From Pseudoalteromonas sp. S2755 (GTDB lineage: Bacteria > Pseudomonadota > Gammaproteobacteria > Enterobacterales > Alteromonadaceae), in assembly GCF_005886535.1 (NCBI RefSeq), contig NZ_PNDS01000105.1, positions 1-52,591 of the forward strand: DNA of 52,591 bases. Reading direction: 5' to 3'. The translations under genes and the position numbers were made by a program. Below the pieces are notes generated by a model. That model searched no databases. It was not told where the DNA came from and saw nothing but the letters and a program-made list of their open reading frames with translations. Positions 33,901 to 43,059 of this stretch are shown here, piece by piece; the first letter of the stretch is position 1; every line of letters starts with the position of its first letter.

Positions 33901-35103
33901 ATGACCAGTTTAGTCAACAATGAGGGGGGGCCAGAGGCGGGTGATGCATTTAGTCTGAAGCCGCTGATGTTTGAGACATTTGTTTGTACTATGGCTGTGA
34001 TGGGGTTTACTGCGTTAGCAGGCCCTATTGCTCATGTGATTGGGCTCAAAGCATGGCAAATTGGCACGGCAATGACAGTTGCTGGAGTTGCATGGGTTAT
34101 TATGGCACGGTTCTGGGGCAACCTTAGTGACCGAAAAGGCCGGCGCCCTGTGATACTCTTTGGGTTGGCAGGTTTTATCATTAGCTATGCATTTTTGGCA
34201 GTCTTTATCGACTTTGCGATGCAGACCGCAATAGTACCCGTGCTTGCATTTGCAGGCATAGTGATTGGACGTGGTATCGCTGGGATGTTTTATGCTGCGG
34301 TACCAGCGACCTGCGCCGCTTTAGTTGCGGATCATGTTGTGCCTAAACAACGTGCAGCAGCGATGGCGGGGATTGGTGCATCAAGTGCGGCTGGTATGGT
34401 GATTGGTCCTGGGTTTGTTGGACTACTTGGGCCTCTTAGCTTAAGTATGCCTTTGTATATTTCCGCAATGTTGCCCCTTATTGCCTTGATTGTTCTTTGG
34501 CGGGTACTGCCAAGGCACGAACGACATGCAAAACCCAGCAACAATCGCGTTCGTTTAACGGATGTAAGGCTACGTCGACCTGTTATTGTGGCTTTTATTG
34601 CGGCTTTTAGTGTGGCTGTTGCGCAGATCACGGTTGGCTTTTTTGTTCTTGATAGGCTTCAACTTGACCCTGCTGACACTGCGCGTGCTGCAGGGATTGC
34701 ACTTGCGACTGTTGGTGTGGCACTGATTATCGCGCAAGTAGCACTCCAGAAGCTTGAATGGCAGCCCGCGCGACTAATTCAATTCGGCGGAGTCATCGCT
34801 GCCGCTGGATTTGTTTCTGCGATTTTCGCATCAGCGCCTATCTTGTTCTGGGTTTGCTATGGTGTCGCTGGCTTTGGTATGGGATGGATATATCCATCTG
34901 TCTCTGCTTTAGCTGCCAACTCGGTGGAGGCTGATGAGCAAGGTGCGGCTGCCGGAACTATTTCGGCGGCGCAAGGACTGGGTATTATAATTGGCCCGAT
35001 TTGTGGAACTGTTATTTATGAGATAGAGATTGGGTTGCCGTATGGGCTAATAGCAGGAATGCTATTATTAGTCGCTCTGATCCCAGCTCGCCCTCGCGCT
35101 TAA
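33901..35103 (+). CDS. MFS transporter, DHA1-like (400 aa)
   Basis: Inner-membrane antiporter of twelve predicted helices. The loop 2-3 signature (motif A) is GNLSDRKGRRPVILF at about 78-92, and a GxxxGPxxGG-like motif C appears as AAGMVIGPGFVGLLGP in helix 5, typical of drug or siderophore exporters. ATG 33901 has AAGGAA seven bases upstream; the open frame runs 48 codons further into the structured leader and that part is rejected. Its bases look somewhat more GC-rich than the neighbours, which hints at transfer. It converges with the sensor kinase at 35229. Confidence 0.85.
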   Translation: MTSLVNNEGGPEAGDAFSLKPLMFETFVCTMAVMGFTALAGPIAHVIGLKAWQIGTAMTVAGVAWVIMARFWGNLSDRKGRRPVILFGLAGFIISYAFLAVFIDFAMQTAIVPVLAFAGIVIGRGIAGMFYAAVPATCAALVADHVVPKQRAAAMAGIGASSAAGMVIGPGFVGLLGPLSLSMPLYISAMLPLIALIVLWRVLPRHERHAKPSNNRVRLTDVRLRRPVIVAFIAAFSVAVAQITVGFFVLDRLQLDPADTARAAGIALATVGVALIIAQVALQKLEWQPARLIQFGGVIAAAGFVSAIFASAPILFWVCYGVAGFGMGWIYPSVSALAANSVEADEQGAAAGTISAAQGLGIIIGPICGTVIYEIEIGLPYGLIAGMLLLVALIPARPRA

Positions 35104-35228
35104 TCACCCAAAACTTGGGATAGTAACTTGCTCTTTAGCCGTTGTTATCCCTAAGGGTAGCGTCTTTCAACTTCTATATGCCTTGAATACACGCACATAG
35201 GTCAGCAGGTGTGCGTATGATCAGAGTT

Positions 35229-36467
35229 TCAAGATGAAGTGCGGGGCAAAGTCAGAGTGAACTTCGCACCGCCAAGTTCGGAGAACCCAACATGGCAACT
35301 GCCGCGATGCCAAGTGGCGATTTTGCGTACGATAGCCAGCCCTAGGCCATAACCACCGTTATCTTTGCTGCGACTTTCATCTAAGCGAGAGAAGGGAATA
35401 AAAACTGACTCCCACTGAGATTTAGGAATTCCATCACCGTCATCGTCAATATGGATATAGGCATTGCTTTTGTCACACTCAATATTAATCGCTATGGTTG
35501 AACGACCATATTTATCAGCGTTTTGGACGATATTTTGCAAAGCCCGAGAAAGGTAATGTAGGTTGCCTGAGATAATGACCGTACTGTTCATTTTGCTGAA
35601 CGTTATTTTTTTGTCGGTAAGCTTATTGAGTTTGCTTATCTGATCGCTGACAAGTTCACAAAGGTTAATGGGCGTTATCTCAAGTTTCTCTACTTCAAAT
35701 TCAAGCCGTGCGTAGGCTAGCATTTCATCAATCATCGCCTCCATTTCGACCACATCGTCCGCCATATCATTTGCCTGCTCACGACTTTGCTCCGGCAGCA
35801 TAGCTAAAGCAAATTTGAGTCTGGCAAGTGGCGTGCGCAGATCGTGAGAAACCGCATTAACGAGTAGCTTTTGGTTTTCAATCAGCCTTGCGACTTGAGA
35901 TGCCAAACCGCGGATCTGCTCGGTTAAATTTGAAATGGCAGAAAACCGGGAATGTCGGGTCGTTTTCGGCAGTTGACCTTGAGTGAGATTTTCGGTGATA
36001 TATCTCAGTTGCAATAAATCAAGCCACAAGGGTCTTATCCACAGCATAAGTAAAAACGCGAGCACGGCATAAGAAAGCAACTTGATGATCCATTGTTTAT
36101 TGGCGGCAGAAGCCGCCGGTGCTAATGGCCCTAATTGCAGCAGCAACGTTGAATCAGGTACTTTGAAAGTCAGCCAAGCGCGGCCTTCATCGTCAAAACT
36201 CGTTAAAATACCACCTTGAACTAAAGTGCTGGCTTGTTCAGGCAGCCAAGCGACATCATCCATGTTGAGTATTTTGAGCGTTTCTGACTCTTGGGGTAGC
36301 TGGTCTGAGGAAATCGTGGATTTCAGTGTGTTGGCAACCGCTTTTGCGTGCCGCAATTCATCGGGCGCGGAGTGCACCCAATGAGACCAAATGGCTTCGC
36401 TCACTTGGTTGATGACGACAATACTGGTAAACACAGCCAAATAGAGGCTGAGTAATAGTTTTAGCAC
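35229..36467 (-). CDS. Sensor histidine kinase of cassette 1 (412 aa)
   Basis: Membrane kinase of the RstB/CpxA type. TM1 is about 1-20 and TM2 about 126-146, with a periplasmic sensor of about 105 residues between them. A HAMP-like linker and HisKA follow with SHDLRTPLARL (His208), then an HATPase with N box (QNIVQNADKYG), DDDGDGIP and GGYGLGLAI. It begins 7 bases after its regulator gene and is the last gene of the MipA-DUF3019-RR-HK operon. The periplasmic domain is not recognisable and is presumably where the signal, or MipA/DUF3019, is sensed. Confidence 0.9.
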   Translation of the reverse strand: MLKLLLSLYLAVFTSIVVINQVSEAIWSHWVHSAPDELRHAKAVANTLKSTISSDQLPQESETLKILNMDDVAWLPEQASTLVQGGILTSFDDEGRAWLTFKVPDSTLLLQLGPLAPAASAANKQWIIKLLSYAVLAFLLMLWIRPLWLDLLQLRYITENLTQGQLPKTTRHSRFSAISNLTEQIRGLASQVARLIENQKLLVNAVSHDLRTPLARLKFALAMLPEQSREQANDMADDVVEMEAMIDEMLAYARLEFEVEKLEITPINLCELVSDQISKLNKLTDKKITFSKMNSTVIISGNLHYLSRALQNIVQNADKYGRSTIAINIECDKSNAYIHIDDDGDGIPKSQWESVFIPFSRLDESRSKDNGGYGLGLAIVRKIATWHRGSCHVGFSELGGAKFTLTLPRTSS

Positions 36468-36474
36468 AAATACA

Positions 36475-37164
36475 CTAGCCCCAAGCAGACTTAGAGCAGA
36501 GGTAGCCCTTACCCCACACGGTAATAAGCCTCGCGGGTTGCTCTAGATTGTCGCCAAGCTTTTTACGCAAACGGCTAATACGTACGTCAACGCTTCTATC
36601 TAATCCGTCATATTCGCGGCCAACAACATGTTTATAGATATAGTCTCGACTCAGCGTTTCGCCCGCATGGCCTGCCAATGTCTTTAGTAAATCAAATTCA
36701 TAACTCGTGAGCTCAACCTCATCGCCAGCCAAATAGACCTTTCGGTCCGATTTATCTATCTGTAATTCGCCTAAGGTAATGGAGTCAGACTGAACTTCAT
36801 CATTTTGTGTGCGTCTTAATAGCGCATTCAAGCGGGCAAGTAGCACATATGGCTCAACAGGCTTGATAATGTAATCATCAGCACCAATTTCAAGCCCTTT
36901 TACATGGTCGAAGTCGCTGTCTTTGGCGGTAAGAAATAAAACCGGCCCTTTAAACTCACCACGCGCAGCTTTGCAAATAGAAAAACCATCAAGTCCCGGT
37001 AGCATAATATCTAAAATGAGAATGTCGGGTTTTTCTGCTTCAATCGCTTTAATGGCGTTAATACCATTGTGTAATTGAACGACTTCAAAACCATTATGGA
37101 TTAAGAACTTTGCGGTTAACTCCGCTAGTTTTACATCATCTTCGACAAGTAATACCTTGGCCAT
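36475..37164 (-). CDS. OmpR-family response regulator of cassette 1 (229 aa)
   Basis: Receiver (about 1-118) with Asp9/Asp10, phosphoacceptor Asp52 (ILDIMLPGLDG) and Lys101, then a winged-helix DNA-binding domain (about 130-227: LTSYEFDLLKTLAGHAGE, RSVDVRISRLRKKLGD, ITVWGKGYL). RstA/CpxR-like. The start codon overlaps the stop of the DUF3019 gene as TAATG, so translation is coupled; the five-residue extension to 37179 would lie inside that gene. Confidence 0.92.
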   Translation of the reverse strand: MAKVLLVEDDVKLAELTAKFLIHNGFEVVQLHNGINAIKAIEAEKPDILILDIMLPGLDGFSICKAARGEFKGPVLFLTAKDSDFDHVKGLEIGADDYIIKPVEPYVLLARLNALLRRTQNDEVQSDSITLGELQIDKSDRKVYLAGDEVELTSYEFDLLKTLAGHAGETLSRDYIYKHVVGREYDGLDRSVDVRISRLRKKLGDNLEQPARLITVWGKGYLCSKSAWG

Positions 37165-37553
37165 TAAAACACACTCCAATCGCTTCTGAGTTTGCGCCTA
37201 TACTGTTGGTTGACGCTTGTGTGTACTTCAATATTTTGTTTTGCAACAACGTTATTTTTAGCATCTTTTAGGGTAAAGAGCATGGACTTTGAGAGTTGGA
37301 TAATTTGTGTTGATTTTGCCTCCTTGGCCTGCTCCCAGCATTGTAATTTTTGTTTTTCCTGAAATAAACAGAGGTTCATTTTAGCGGGCGATTGCCAAGC
37401 AATTTTTGCCGTCATTTCACAACGTTGCCCTGCTTGTTTCACCATACATGTAATCGGTTTTATTTCTAAATTAATGCCATTGTTGGGTTTGGTTAAAGCT
37501 CTACTTGGTGCGCTGAAAATTATAATTATGATTAAGTACAACCTAAAATTCAT
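37164..37553 (-). CDS. DUF3019 periplasmic protein of cassette 1 (129 aa)
   Basis: Function unknown. A signal peptide (MNFRLYLIIIIIFSAPSRA) shows export to the periplasm. The mature part has four cysteines (TCMV, QRCEM, LCLF, QCWEQ) that align one-to-one with those of the second DUF3019 protein at 42678. Other shared features are A-W-Q-S or V-T-W-Q-T, F/I-T-L-K-D, and a terminal R-x-x-W-x-x-F. Two disulphides in a small beta domain are likely. GGGGGAA precedes ATG 37553, and the start lies inside the last 11 bases of the MipA gene. It may be a ligand-binding or kinase-modulating subunit. Confidence 0.8.
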   Translation of the reverse strand: MNFRLYLIIIIIFSAPSRALTKPNNGINLEIKPITCMVKQAGQRCEMTAKIAWQSPAKMNLCLFQEKQKLQCWEQAKEAKSTQIIQLSKSMLFTLKDAKNNVVAKQNIEVHTSVNQQYRRKLRSDWSVF

Positions 37554-38418
37554 ATTTTCCCCCGACAAAAACCGTCGCGGTATAGCTATCCTCGACTATC
37601 GGGCTATCTGTCATTGTGCTATCAAGTTGCTGATATTTGGCGTTAAATTTAAAGGTCCAAGACTCACTTACGGGATAAGAGTAAGCAAAGCTAACATAAG
37701 GCTGGAAGCTTGAGCTGCCTTTATACCATAGTTCACTATTCGGAGTATCCGCTTTGTCTATGCCATAGTAATAGTCCACCAGTTGTCGACTTTTCCATTT
37801 TAGCCCCGCTTTAATAAACACATAAGTGTTAGGTGTATTATCGAATCTAAAACGATAGCTAACTCCAACATCAGCATTGTAACCTTGGTAAGTGTTGGTG
37901 ATATCGGTAAGCCATGATGCGCTGATTTTTACGCTATCACTCATTATCCAGTGCGCTAAAACGCCGCCATCTATGGCCCATTTTCTCGATTCAATATCAT
38001 CTAAGGAGATAGCGGTTTGCTCTGCGGCAAATTCACCGCCAGGCAGCTCATTACTGGCATCAAACCCCATTTTTTGCACGAATATATTACTGGGGTGAAA
38101 TTTCTCGAAATAGGCTTGCTCGGTATTAAATGTGCCGATCAAGCTAAGGTCAAATTTATCAGTGTAGTGAAAGGTGTAGCCCAAAGTCCCATTATCAAGA
38201 AAGAGGTGTTCACCGTAATAACTAATATAGGGCACAACAACCAAAGGAATGTTTTCACCGTCATGGAGTGGGTTGGAGATCACGCCGCCGCCAAGCGCAA
38301 TGCCAAATCGCCATTCACCGACTGGCGTACACTCGCTGTCATTGGCGTCACATGGCACCGCTGTGGCACTTACCTGAGTGGTGCTCAGCAAGGTTAAGGC
38401 CATTAATAACTTATTCAA
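37543..38418 (-). CDS. MipA/OmpV family outer-membrane protein of cassette 1 (291 aa)
   Basis: Outer-membrane beta-barrel protein of the MltA-interacting/OmpV family. It begins at TTG 38418 with a good signal peptide (MNKLLMALTLLSTTQVSA) and GGAG eight bases upstream; the longer frame to 38472 would add a charged, signal-like head that makes no sense. The barrel has family motifs GIALGGGVISNPLHDGENI, VVPYISYYGE and DYYYGI, and ends in Phe (VGGKYEF). MipA proteins are linked to murein hydrolases and to antibiotic or stress responses. First gene of its operon, divergent from the propeller lipoprotein. Confidence 0.85.
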   Translation of the reverse strand: MNKLLMALTLLSTTQVSATAVPCDANDSECTPVGEWRFGIALGGGVISNPLHDGENIPLVVVPYISYYGEHLFLDNGTLGYTFHYTDKFDLSLIGTFNTEQAYFEKFHPSNIFVQKMGFDASNELPGGEFAAEQTAISLDDIESRKWAIDGGVLAHWIMSDSVKISASWLTDITNTYQGYNADVGVSYRFRFDNTPNTYVFIKAGLKWKSRQLVDYYYGIDKADTPNSELWYKGSSSFQPYVSFAYSYPVSESWTFKFNAKYQQLDSTMTDSPIVEDSYTATVFVGGKYEF

Positions 38419-38489
38419 CTTGGAACTCCAGCTCTGAATTTGGGCTTTGCACTGGCTTTTTAGAGGTGTCAATCAAAGCGTATTATTAC

Positions 38490-38527
38490 TACCAGTGTAA
38501 TTTACCAGTCGCTGTACAAATTACCAG
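38490..38527 (-). promoter_or_regulatory. Three CTGGTA boxes upstream of cassette 1
   Basis: On the minus strand CTGGTA occurs three times (plus-strand TACCAG at 38490-38495, 38503-38508 and 38522-38527), two of them as CTGGTAA 19 bp apart. It is the shared promoter of the MipA operon and the divergent propeller lipoprotein. Tandem short boxes are the usual target of OmpR-type regulators, so the cassette-1 regulator is the likely binder. That is inference. Confidence 0.45.
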
Positions 38528-38628
38528 AAAGGGTAACATTAAATAACAAAACAAGTAGCGAAGATAACAGAAATTTTAGTGTGAAAGTTTAGGCTTACGG
38601 TGGCACTTAACTTACAAGGAAACATATC

Positions 38629-40632
38629 ATGAGATGCAAAATTTGGCTCAGTCTTCCGCTTGCCGCTAGCCTTTGCGCATGTGGTGGTAGTAGCGACAAT
38701 GATGAAGATAAATTACCAGAACTTAACACGCTAAATAATAGCTCTGCGCCGTTGAAGTCAGCTTCATCAGCACAGTTTAGTCAGTTTATTAAAAACGGCA
38801 TTTTCGTTGCCAGCGGTGGGTTGAATAATGGCGATGATTTGGAAAATCCATCAGCAACCACAGATAGTGCACCTTATTCCGGCACCAATCAACTGGTTGA
38901 AGGGGTATCAGAAAGCGACCGGATTAAATTCGATGGCCGTTACTTATTTATCGGTGGCTCGACCAGCGTTGCATATGCGGATACTGACAGCAAAACCTTC
39001 GTTAGGATCTTAGATACAGAGGCTACGGATGTCCCTACACAAGTTAATGAATTAGCGGTATCAGATTCAGAGTTTGCAAGCCAAAATCTTTACCTTAAAA
39101 ACAATCAACTCATCAGCGTATTAATGGACTATGAGTATGATTTTGCTGATGATATGTCATCGCTAGAGGTGCAACCTGAGATCAATTATCAAGGCGTGAT
39201 TGAGCTTGCTTTTAGTAACGTATCCCTGCCCGCTCAGGCTGAAGTCGAAAAGCGCTTTCAAATTGATGGTTCATTAGTTGGCAGCAGATTAATCGGTGAC
39301 AAACTCTATGTTATCGCCGACCACACGTTACGCTACAGTGGTTTTAATAGCGCTGACAAAGTAGCAAGCTACAATCGCTTAATGGACACTAACATTAACG
39401 ATTTACTACCCCAATTTAGAAATTTAAAGCAAGGAAGTGTAGCGCCACTGGTTGCCGCAGATGGCTGTTATTTGCCAGCAGATGCTACCGCGCAAGATGG
39501 ATATAATGGCTTAACAACAGTGACTGAGATTGACATTCGCAATCCTGATGAGGTGAAAACAACTTGCGTCAGTACGCGCACCTATGGCTTTTATATGTCT
39601 GCAACAGCTGTGTATCTTTACAATTACTCCTTTAATGGCAGTGATGGTGATGTCAACACATCAATCTGGGATCCATCAGGCATAGTATTACATAAGTTAT
39701 TGTTAACGAATGAAGGGGTGAGATACCAAGCAACAGGTGAGGTGGAAGGTCAACTTGCTCGTGTCAGCGATACGATGGCTGCGACTCGATTTGATGAAAA
39801 AGATGGCGTTCTGCGCGTTGTAACGAGTCAGTATGATACAGATATCGGTAATAGCCATAAGTTGTATATGCTCGAACCACAAGGGAATGAACTCAACACC
39901 GTGGCGACGCTACCAAATAGCCAAAATCCAACCCCTATTGGCAAGGTTAATCCGGATACGGGGCTTGTGGATGAAGATATTTATGCGGTTAGATATTTTA
40001 ACGATACCGCCTATATCGTGACCTTTAGACAAATAGATCCTCTCTACGTTCTGGACTTATCTGACGCGTCACAGCCTAAAATCGCGGGAAGTATAGAGGT
40101 CCCTGGTTTCTCTTCTTATTTACACCCTGTTGGTGACGGTTTGCTTCTTGGAGTAGGTCAGCACCTTGGAGAGCCTGATGGAAACGTGCAGCCTGGCACC
40201 AAAGTGAGTTTGTTTGATGTTGCAAATCCTGCTGACCCCAAACTGTTAAAAGATCATACCTTTGCTGGGGGATTTACACCGCTGGAATATGACTACCGTA
40301 CATTAGCCATGCTAAAAGATAATACCTCGGTAACCCGGTTCACTTTGCCGATTGTTTACTGGAATACAGAGCAAGTGAATGAAAGTAGTTATAACTGGTA
40401 TAGCCAAAACGATCTCGCCGCATTTGAAATTATCCACGGTGTGGACTCAACACTCACTTATCGCGGGAGTAGCCGTGCAGAGGTAGCAACACCCATATCG
40501 AGTGACAAAGCACTCGGGTATACCGAAGCAGATAGGGGCCTTATTCAGGCTGATAAACTGCTTTATATCCATGGTAACTATGTGTGGCAGAGTAATTGGC
40601 AAACGCCTGCTGACAACAGTGGACCACATTAA
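38629..40632 (+). CDS. Secreted beta-propeller lipoprotein (667 aa)
   Basis: Envelope lipoprotein: signal MRCKIWLSLPLAASLCAC (lipobox LCAC, Cys18) followed by a Ser/Asp-rich spacer. From about residue 70 it matches the pattern of beta-propeller domain proteins of the PF09826 kind: SGTNQLVEGVSESDRIKFDG, LYVIADHTLRY, YFNDTAYIVTFRQIDPLYVLDL and LHPVGDGLLLGVGQH. No catalytic motif is visible, so binding or scaffolding is more likely. It is divergent from cassette 1 and ends 91 bases before the sensor kinase of cassette 2. Confidence 0.82.
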   Translation: MRCKIWLSLPLAASLCACGGSSDNDEDKLPELNTLNNSSAPLKSASSAQFSQFIKNGIFVASGGLNNGDDLENPSATTDSAPYSGTNQLVEGVSESDRIKFDGRYLFIGGSTSVAYADTDSKTFVRILDTEATDVPTQVNELAVSDSEFASQNLYLKNNQLISVLMDYEYDFADDMSSLEVQPEINYQGVIELAFSNVSLPAQAEVEKRFQIDGSLVGSRLIGDKLYVIADHTLRYSGFNSADKVASYNRLMDTNINDLLPQFRNLKQGSVAPLVAADGCYLPADATAQDGYNGLTTVTEIDIRNPDEVKTTCVSTRTYGFYMSATAVYLYNYSFNGSDGDVNTSIWDPSGIVLHKLLLTNEGVRYQATGEVEGQLARVSDTMAATRFDEKDGVLRVVTSQYDTDIGNSHKLYMLEPQGNELNTVATLPNSQNPTPIGKVNPDTGLVDEDIYAVRYFNDTAYIVTFRQIDPLYVLDLSDASQPKIAGSIEVPGFSSYLHPVGDGLLLGVGQHLGEPDGNVQPGTKVSLFDVANPADPKLLKDHTFAGGFTPLEYDYRTLAMLKDNTSVTRFTLPIVYWNTEQVNESSYNWYSQNDLAAFEIIHGVDSTLTYRGSSRAEVATPISSDKALGYTEADRGLIQADKLLYIHGNYVWQSNWQTPADNSGPH

Positions 40633-40723
40633 CCTAACTCCCTTTGAATATTAGGTTGTTGTACACTGTTTCGTTGCCAAGCGGTGAACTGTAGCACTGC
40701 TTACCACAGCTTCAGAGTTAACG

Positions 40724-41977
40724 TTACTTTTGCTGAGTCTGTATCAGCGAAACAGTGATTTTGGCCCCGCCCAGCGCGGGGCTTTTTTGAATTACAATGG
40801 TACCACCAAAACGAGTGACTATACGTTGCACAAAGGCCAAGCCAATGCCATACCCTGTTTGTGATTGAGAATCGTCGCGATAAAATGGTAGTAACACTTT
40901 GTCTCGAACCTCGTTACTTATACCTATCCCGTCGTCTTCAATAATAAACTTAACCTTGTCATTATCGACTCGAGTTTCTAGTGATATTTTAGCGTTGGCA
41001 TATTTTATCGCGTTAGATAATAAGTTATTGATTAGCATGCGTAAGTACTGACCTTCACCGATTATCCAGCAAGGTTTTGACGAAAGTTTTAGTGTTAAGT
41101 CTTGATGGTGGGCGTTATTGGCTAACTGGCGAGCCACAGCATTCAAGTCAACAGGCTGAAGTTCCACATCGTCAAGACGGTGCTGCAATCTTGCGTAATC
41201 TAAAATAGCATCGATCACTTGCTCCATTTCATCAAGGTTTTGGTTGATCCTATCTTCGTACTGTGCCCGCAGCTCATCATCATGAGTTTCAACCAGTGTA
41301 TCTAGCCCCATTCTTACCCTTGCAAGCGGCGTACGTAACTCATGAGAAAGTCCGCTGCTTAATAGCTTCATGTCAGTCATTAACCCGGCTATTTGTCGTG
41401 CCATTTGATTAAACGCTTGCTCAATATCCTTTAAGTACCATACCGTACCGACTTGCACGCGGGCGTTGAGTTCGCCCTTACCCAGCTGATGTGCGGCATT
41501 TTTGAGTTTTAACAGTCTGGCAATAAATGGGGTTAAAAAGGCGACGACAACAACGATAACGATAGCGTAAAATAACAAGGTCATGAGCAGACCATATTTA
41601 GTCTGCAATTGCTTCTGCATTGTTAAAATGTAGACACTATCTTCGCTTATAAGTATGCAAGCGCTCACGGAGGATTCGCTTTCGAGGTAAATAAACCGCT
41701 GCTGAGAGAGTTTGCGGCTTAAGCTCACAGGAAGTGGGTAGTCGGCTCTTGGTACAAGTTGAGCGGTTAGTGTTTGGTGCAGTGGGATCGCAATAATTTG
41801 TGATTCAGGTATGTTGTCTTTAGCCATTGCGGCAATAATTGGTGCGGTTGTGCTAAGTGGATCGTAGTGGGCTTCATTATTCTCTGAGGATGAGGCGATA
41901 AGCGTGTCAAATATCAAGCCTGTGATAATGCTTGCGAGCGTTAAGATGGTAAGCAAAGCAAACACGAAGCGCCACAT
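40724..41977 (-). CDS. Sensor histidine kinase of cassette 2 (417 aa)
   Basis: RstB-like membrane kinase, paralogous to the one at 35229. TM1 is about 1-23, TM2 about 127-150, with about 105 periplasmic residues between, a HAMP domain (about 151-203), HisKA SHELRTPLARVRMGL (His212) and HATPase (NNLLSNAIKYA, EDDGIGIS, GYGIGLAFV). ATG 41977 overlaps the regulator stop as TAATG; a GTG two codons upstream is the alternative. The periplasmic part looks unlike that of cassette 1 by eye, which suggests a different ligand. Confidence 0.9.
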   Translation of the reverse strand: MWRFVFALLTILTLASIITGLIFDTLIASSSENNEAHYDPLSTTAPIIAAMAKDNIPESQIIAIPLHQTLTAQLVPRADYPLPVSLSRKLSQQRFIYLESESSVSACILISEDSVYILTMQKQLQTKYGLLMTLLFYAIVIVVVVAFLTPFIARLLKLKNAAHQLGKGELNARVQVGTVWYLKDIEQAFNQMARQIAGLMTDMKLLSSGLSHELRTPLARVRMGLDTLVETHDDELRAQYEDRINQNLDEMEQVIDAILDYARLQHRLDDVELQPVDLNAVARQLANNAHHQDLTLKLSSKPCWIIGEGQYLRMLINNLLSNAIKYANAKISLETRVDNDKVKFIIEDDGIGISNEVRDKVLLPFYRDDSQSQTGYGIGLAFVQRIVTRFGGTIVIQKSPALGGAKITVSLIQTQQK

Positions 41978-42669
41978 TACCACACGTCCTTCGCCAACTG
42001 ATATCCTTTACCCCATACCGTCTTTATTTTAAATGGGTTTTGGCCATCATCACCTAGCTTCTTTCTCAGTCGCGAAACACGCAAATCTATAGAGCGGTCA
42101 AACCCATCATAATCAAATCCTCTGAGTGCTTTAGTAAGCTCATCTCGGGTAACAATTTTTCCGACTTTACTGGCAAGTACCCAAAGCGCATCAAACTCAT
42201 TGCTGGATAAGTTAACGGGCTGCCCAGCAAGAGTAACGCTTCTGTCTTCTTTATTGATATAGAGAGCGCCAAACTCAAGTGTTTGTTTGGGAACGGTATC
42301 TTGAGGATGATGGCGCCTTAATAGCGCTTTTATGCGAGTTTCTAATAACCTGCCTCTTACTGGCTTTTTGAGATAGTCGTCAGCACCCATCTCTAAGCCA
42401 ATAATTTCATCAATTTCCTCATCCCTTGCTGTTAGCATTAATATTGGGATGCTTAGCGACAGACGAAGTTGCTTGCAGACTTCAAAGCCATCTAAATTTG
42501 GCAGCATACCATCTAAAATCACCAGAGCAGGAGGCGCCGCCAAAACGTGCTCCAGCCCGTCTTGACCATCATGATATAGCCGCACTGAAAATCCCTTGGT
42601 AGAGAGGTAATCACTCAGCCACTGAGCCAATTCTTTATCGTCTTCTATTAGGACTAACTCGGCTACCAC
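41977..42669 (-). CDS. OmpR-family response regulator of cassette 2 (230 aa)
   Basis: Receiver with acidic pair Asp10/Asp11 and phosphoacceptor Asp53 (VILDGMLPNLDG), Lys in LKKPV, and winged-helix domain (LSSNEFDALWVLASKVGK, RSIDLRVSRLRKKLGDDG, IKTVWGKGYQL). GTG 42669 is chosen because AGGAG lies five bases before it and the upstream gene ends 8 bases earlier; the frame extends to a TTG at 42693 without a site. Clearly paralogous to the regulator at 36475, above all in the DNA-recognition helix (RS-D-R-SRLRKKLGD). Confidence 0.9.
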   Translation of the reverse strand: MVAELVLIEDDKELAQWLSDYLSTKGFSVRLYHDGQDGLEHVLAAPPALVILDGMLPNLDGFEVCKQLRLSLSIPILMLTARDEEIDEIIGLEMGADDYLKKPVRGRLLETRIKALLRRHHPQDTVPKQTLEFGALYINKEDRSVTLAGQPVNLSSNEFDALWVLASKVGKIVTRDELTKALRGFDYDGFDRSIDLRVSRLRKKLGDDGQNPFKIKTVWGKGYQLAKDVW

Positions 42670-42677
42670 AGCTACTC

Positions 42678-43049
42678 CTAGAAAAGTCGCCAACGCACGG
42701 CGTTACTTCTTTGTTGTTTAAATACCCAAGCATATTGCAGCGCATAGCTTGCGAGAATGTCTTTGTTATCTTTTAGGGTAATGAGTAAGTCTTTCTCGAC
42801 TAAGATTTCGCCTTGCCAACTGGCGGTTTTTTGCTGTTGCCAGCAAACTAACTCTTTTTCATCGGCATGGAGGCAAAAATTACCGGTCACCGAGGTTTGC
42901 CAGGTCACTGAGAGGTCGATAAAACACTCTTGGCCTTGTTCGAGCGCAACACATTGCCCTGGTTTTACGGTCCATACGGGGACGTTAATTTTTTCTTTCG
43001 CTTGAGTTTGCATTGCGAGTAGGGCTAAGCCAAATAGTCGTTTTTTCAT
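42678..43049 (-). CDS. DUF3019 periplasmic protein of cassette 2 (123 aa)
   Basis: Function unknown. The signal peptide MKKRLFGLALLAMQTQA is followed by a small mature domain with four cysteines (GQCVAL, QECFID, FCLH, VCWQQ) in register with those of the cassette-1 protein, plus TWQTS, ITLKD and the C-terminal VRWRLF. GAGGAG before ATG 43049 fixes the start; the 47-residue extension overlapping the MipA gene is discarded. It lies 10 bases after the MipA stop and 8 before the regulator. Confidence 0.8.
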   Translation of the reverse strand: MKKRLFGLALLAMQTQAKEKINVPVWTVKPGQCVALEQGQECFIDLSVTWQTSVTGNFCLHADEKELVCWQQQKTASWQGEILVEKDLLITLKDNKDILASYALQYAWVFKQQRSNAVRWRLF

Positions 43050-43059
43050 ATTCAGCTCC

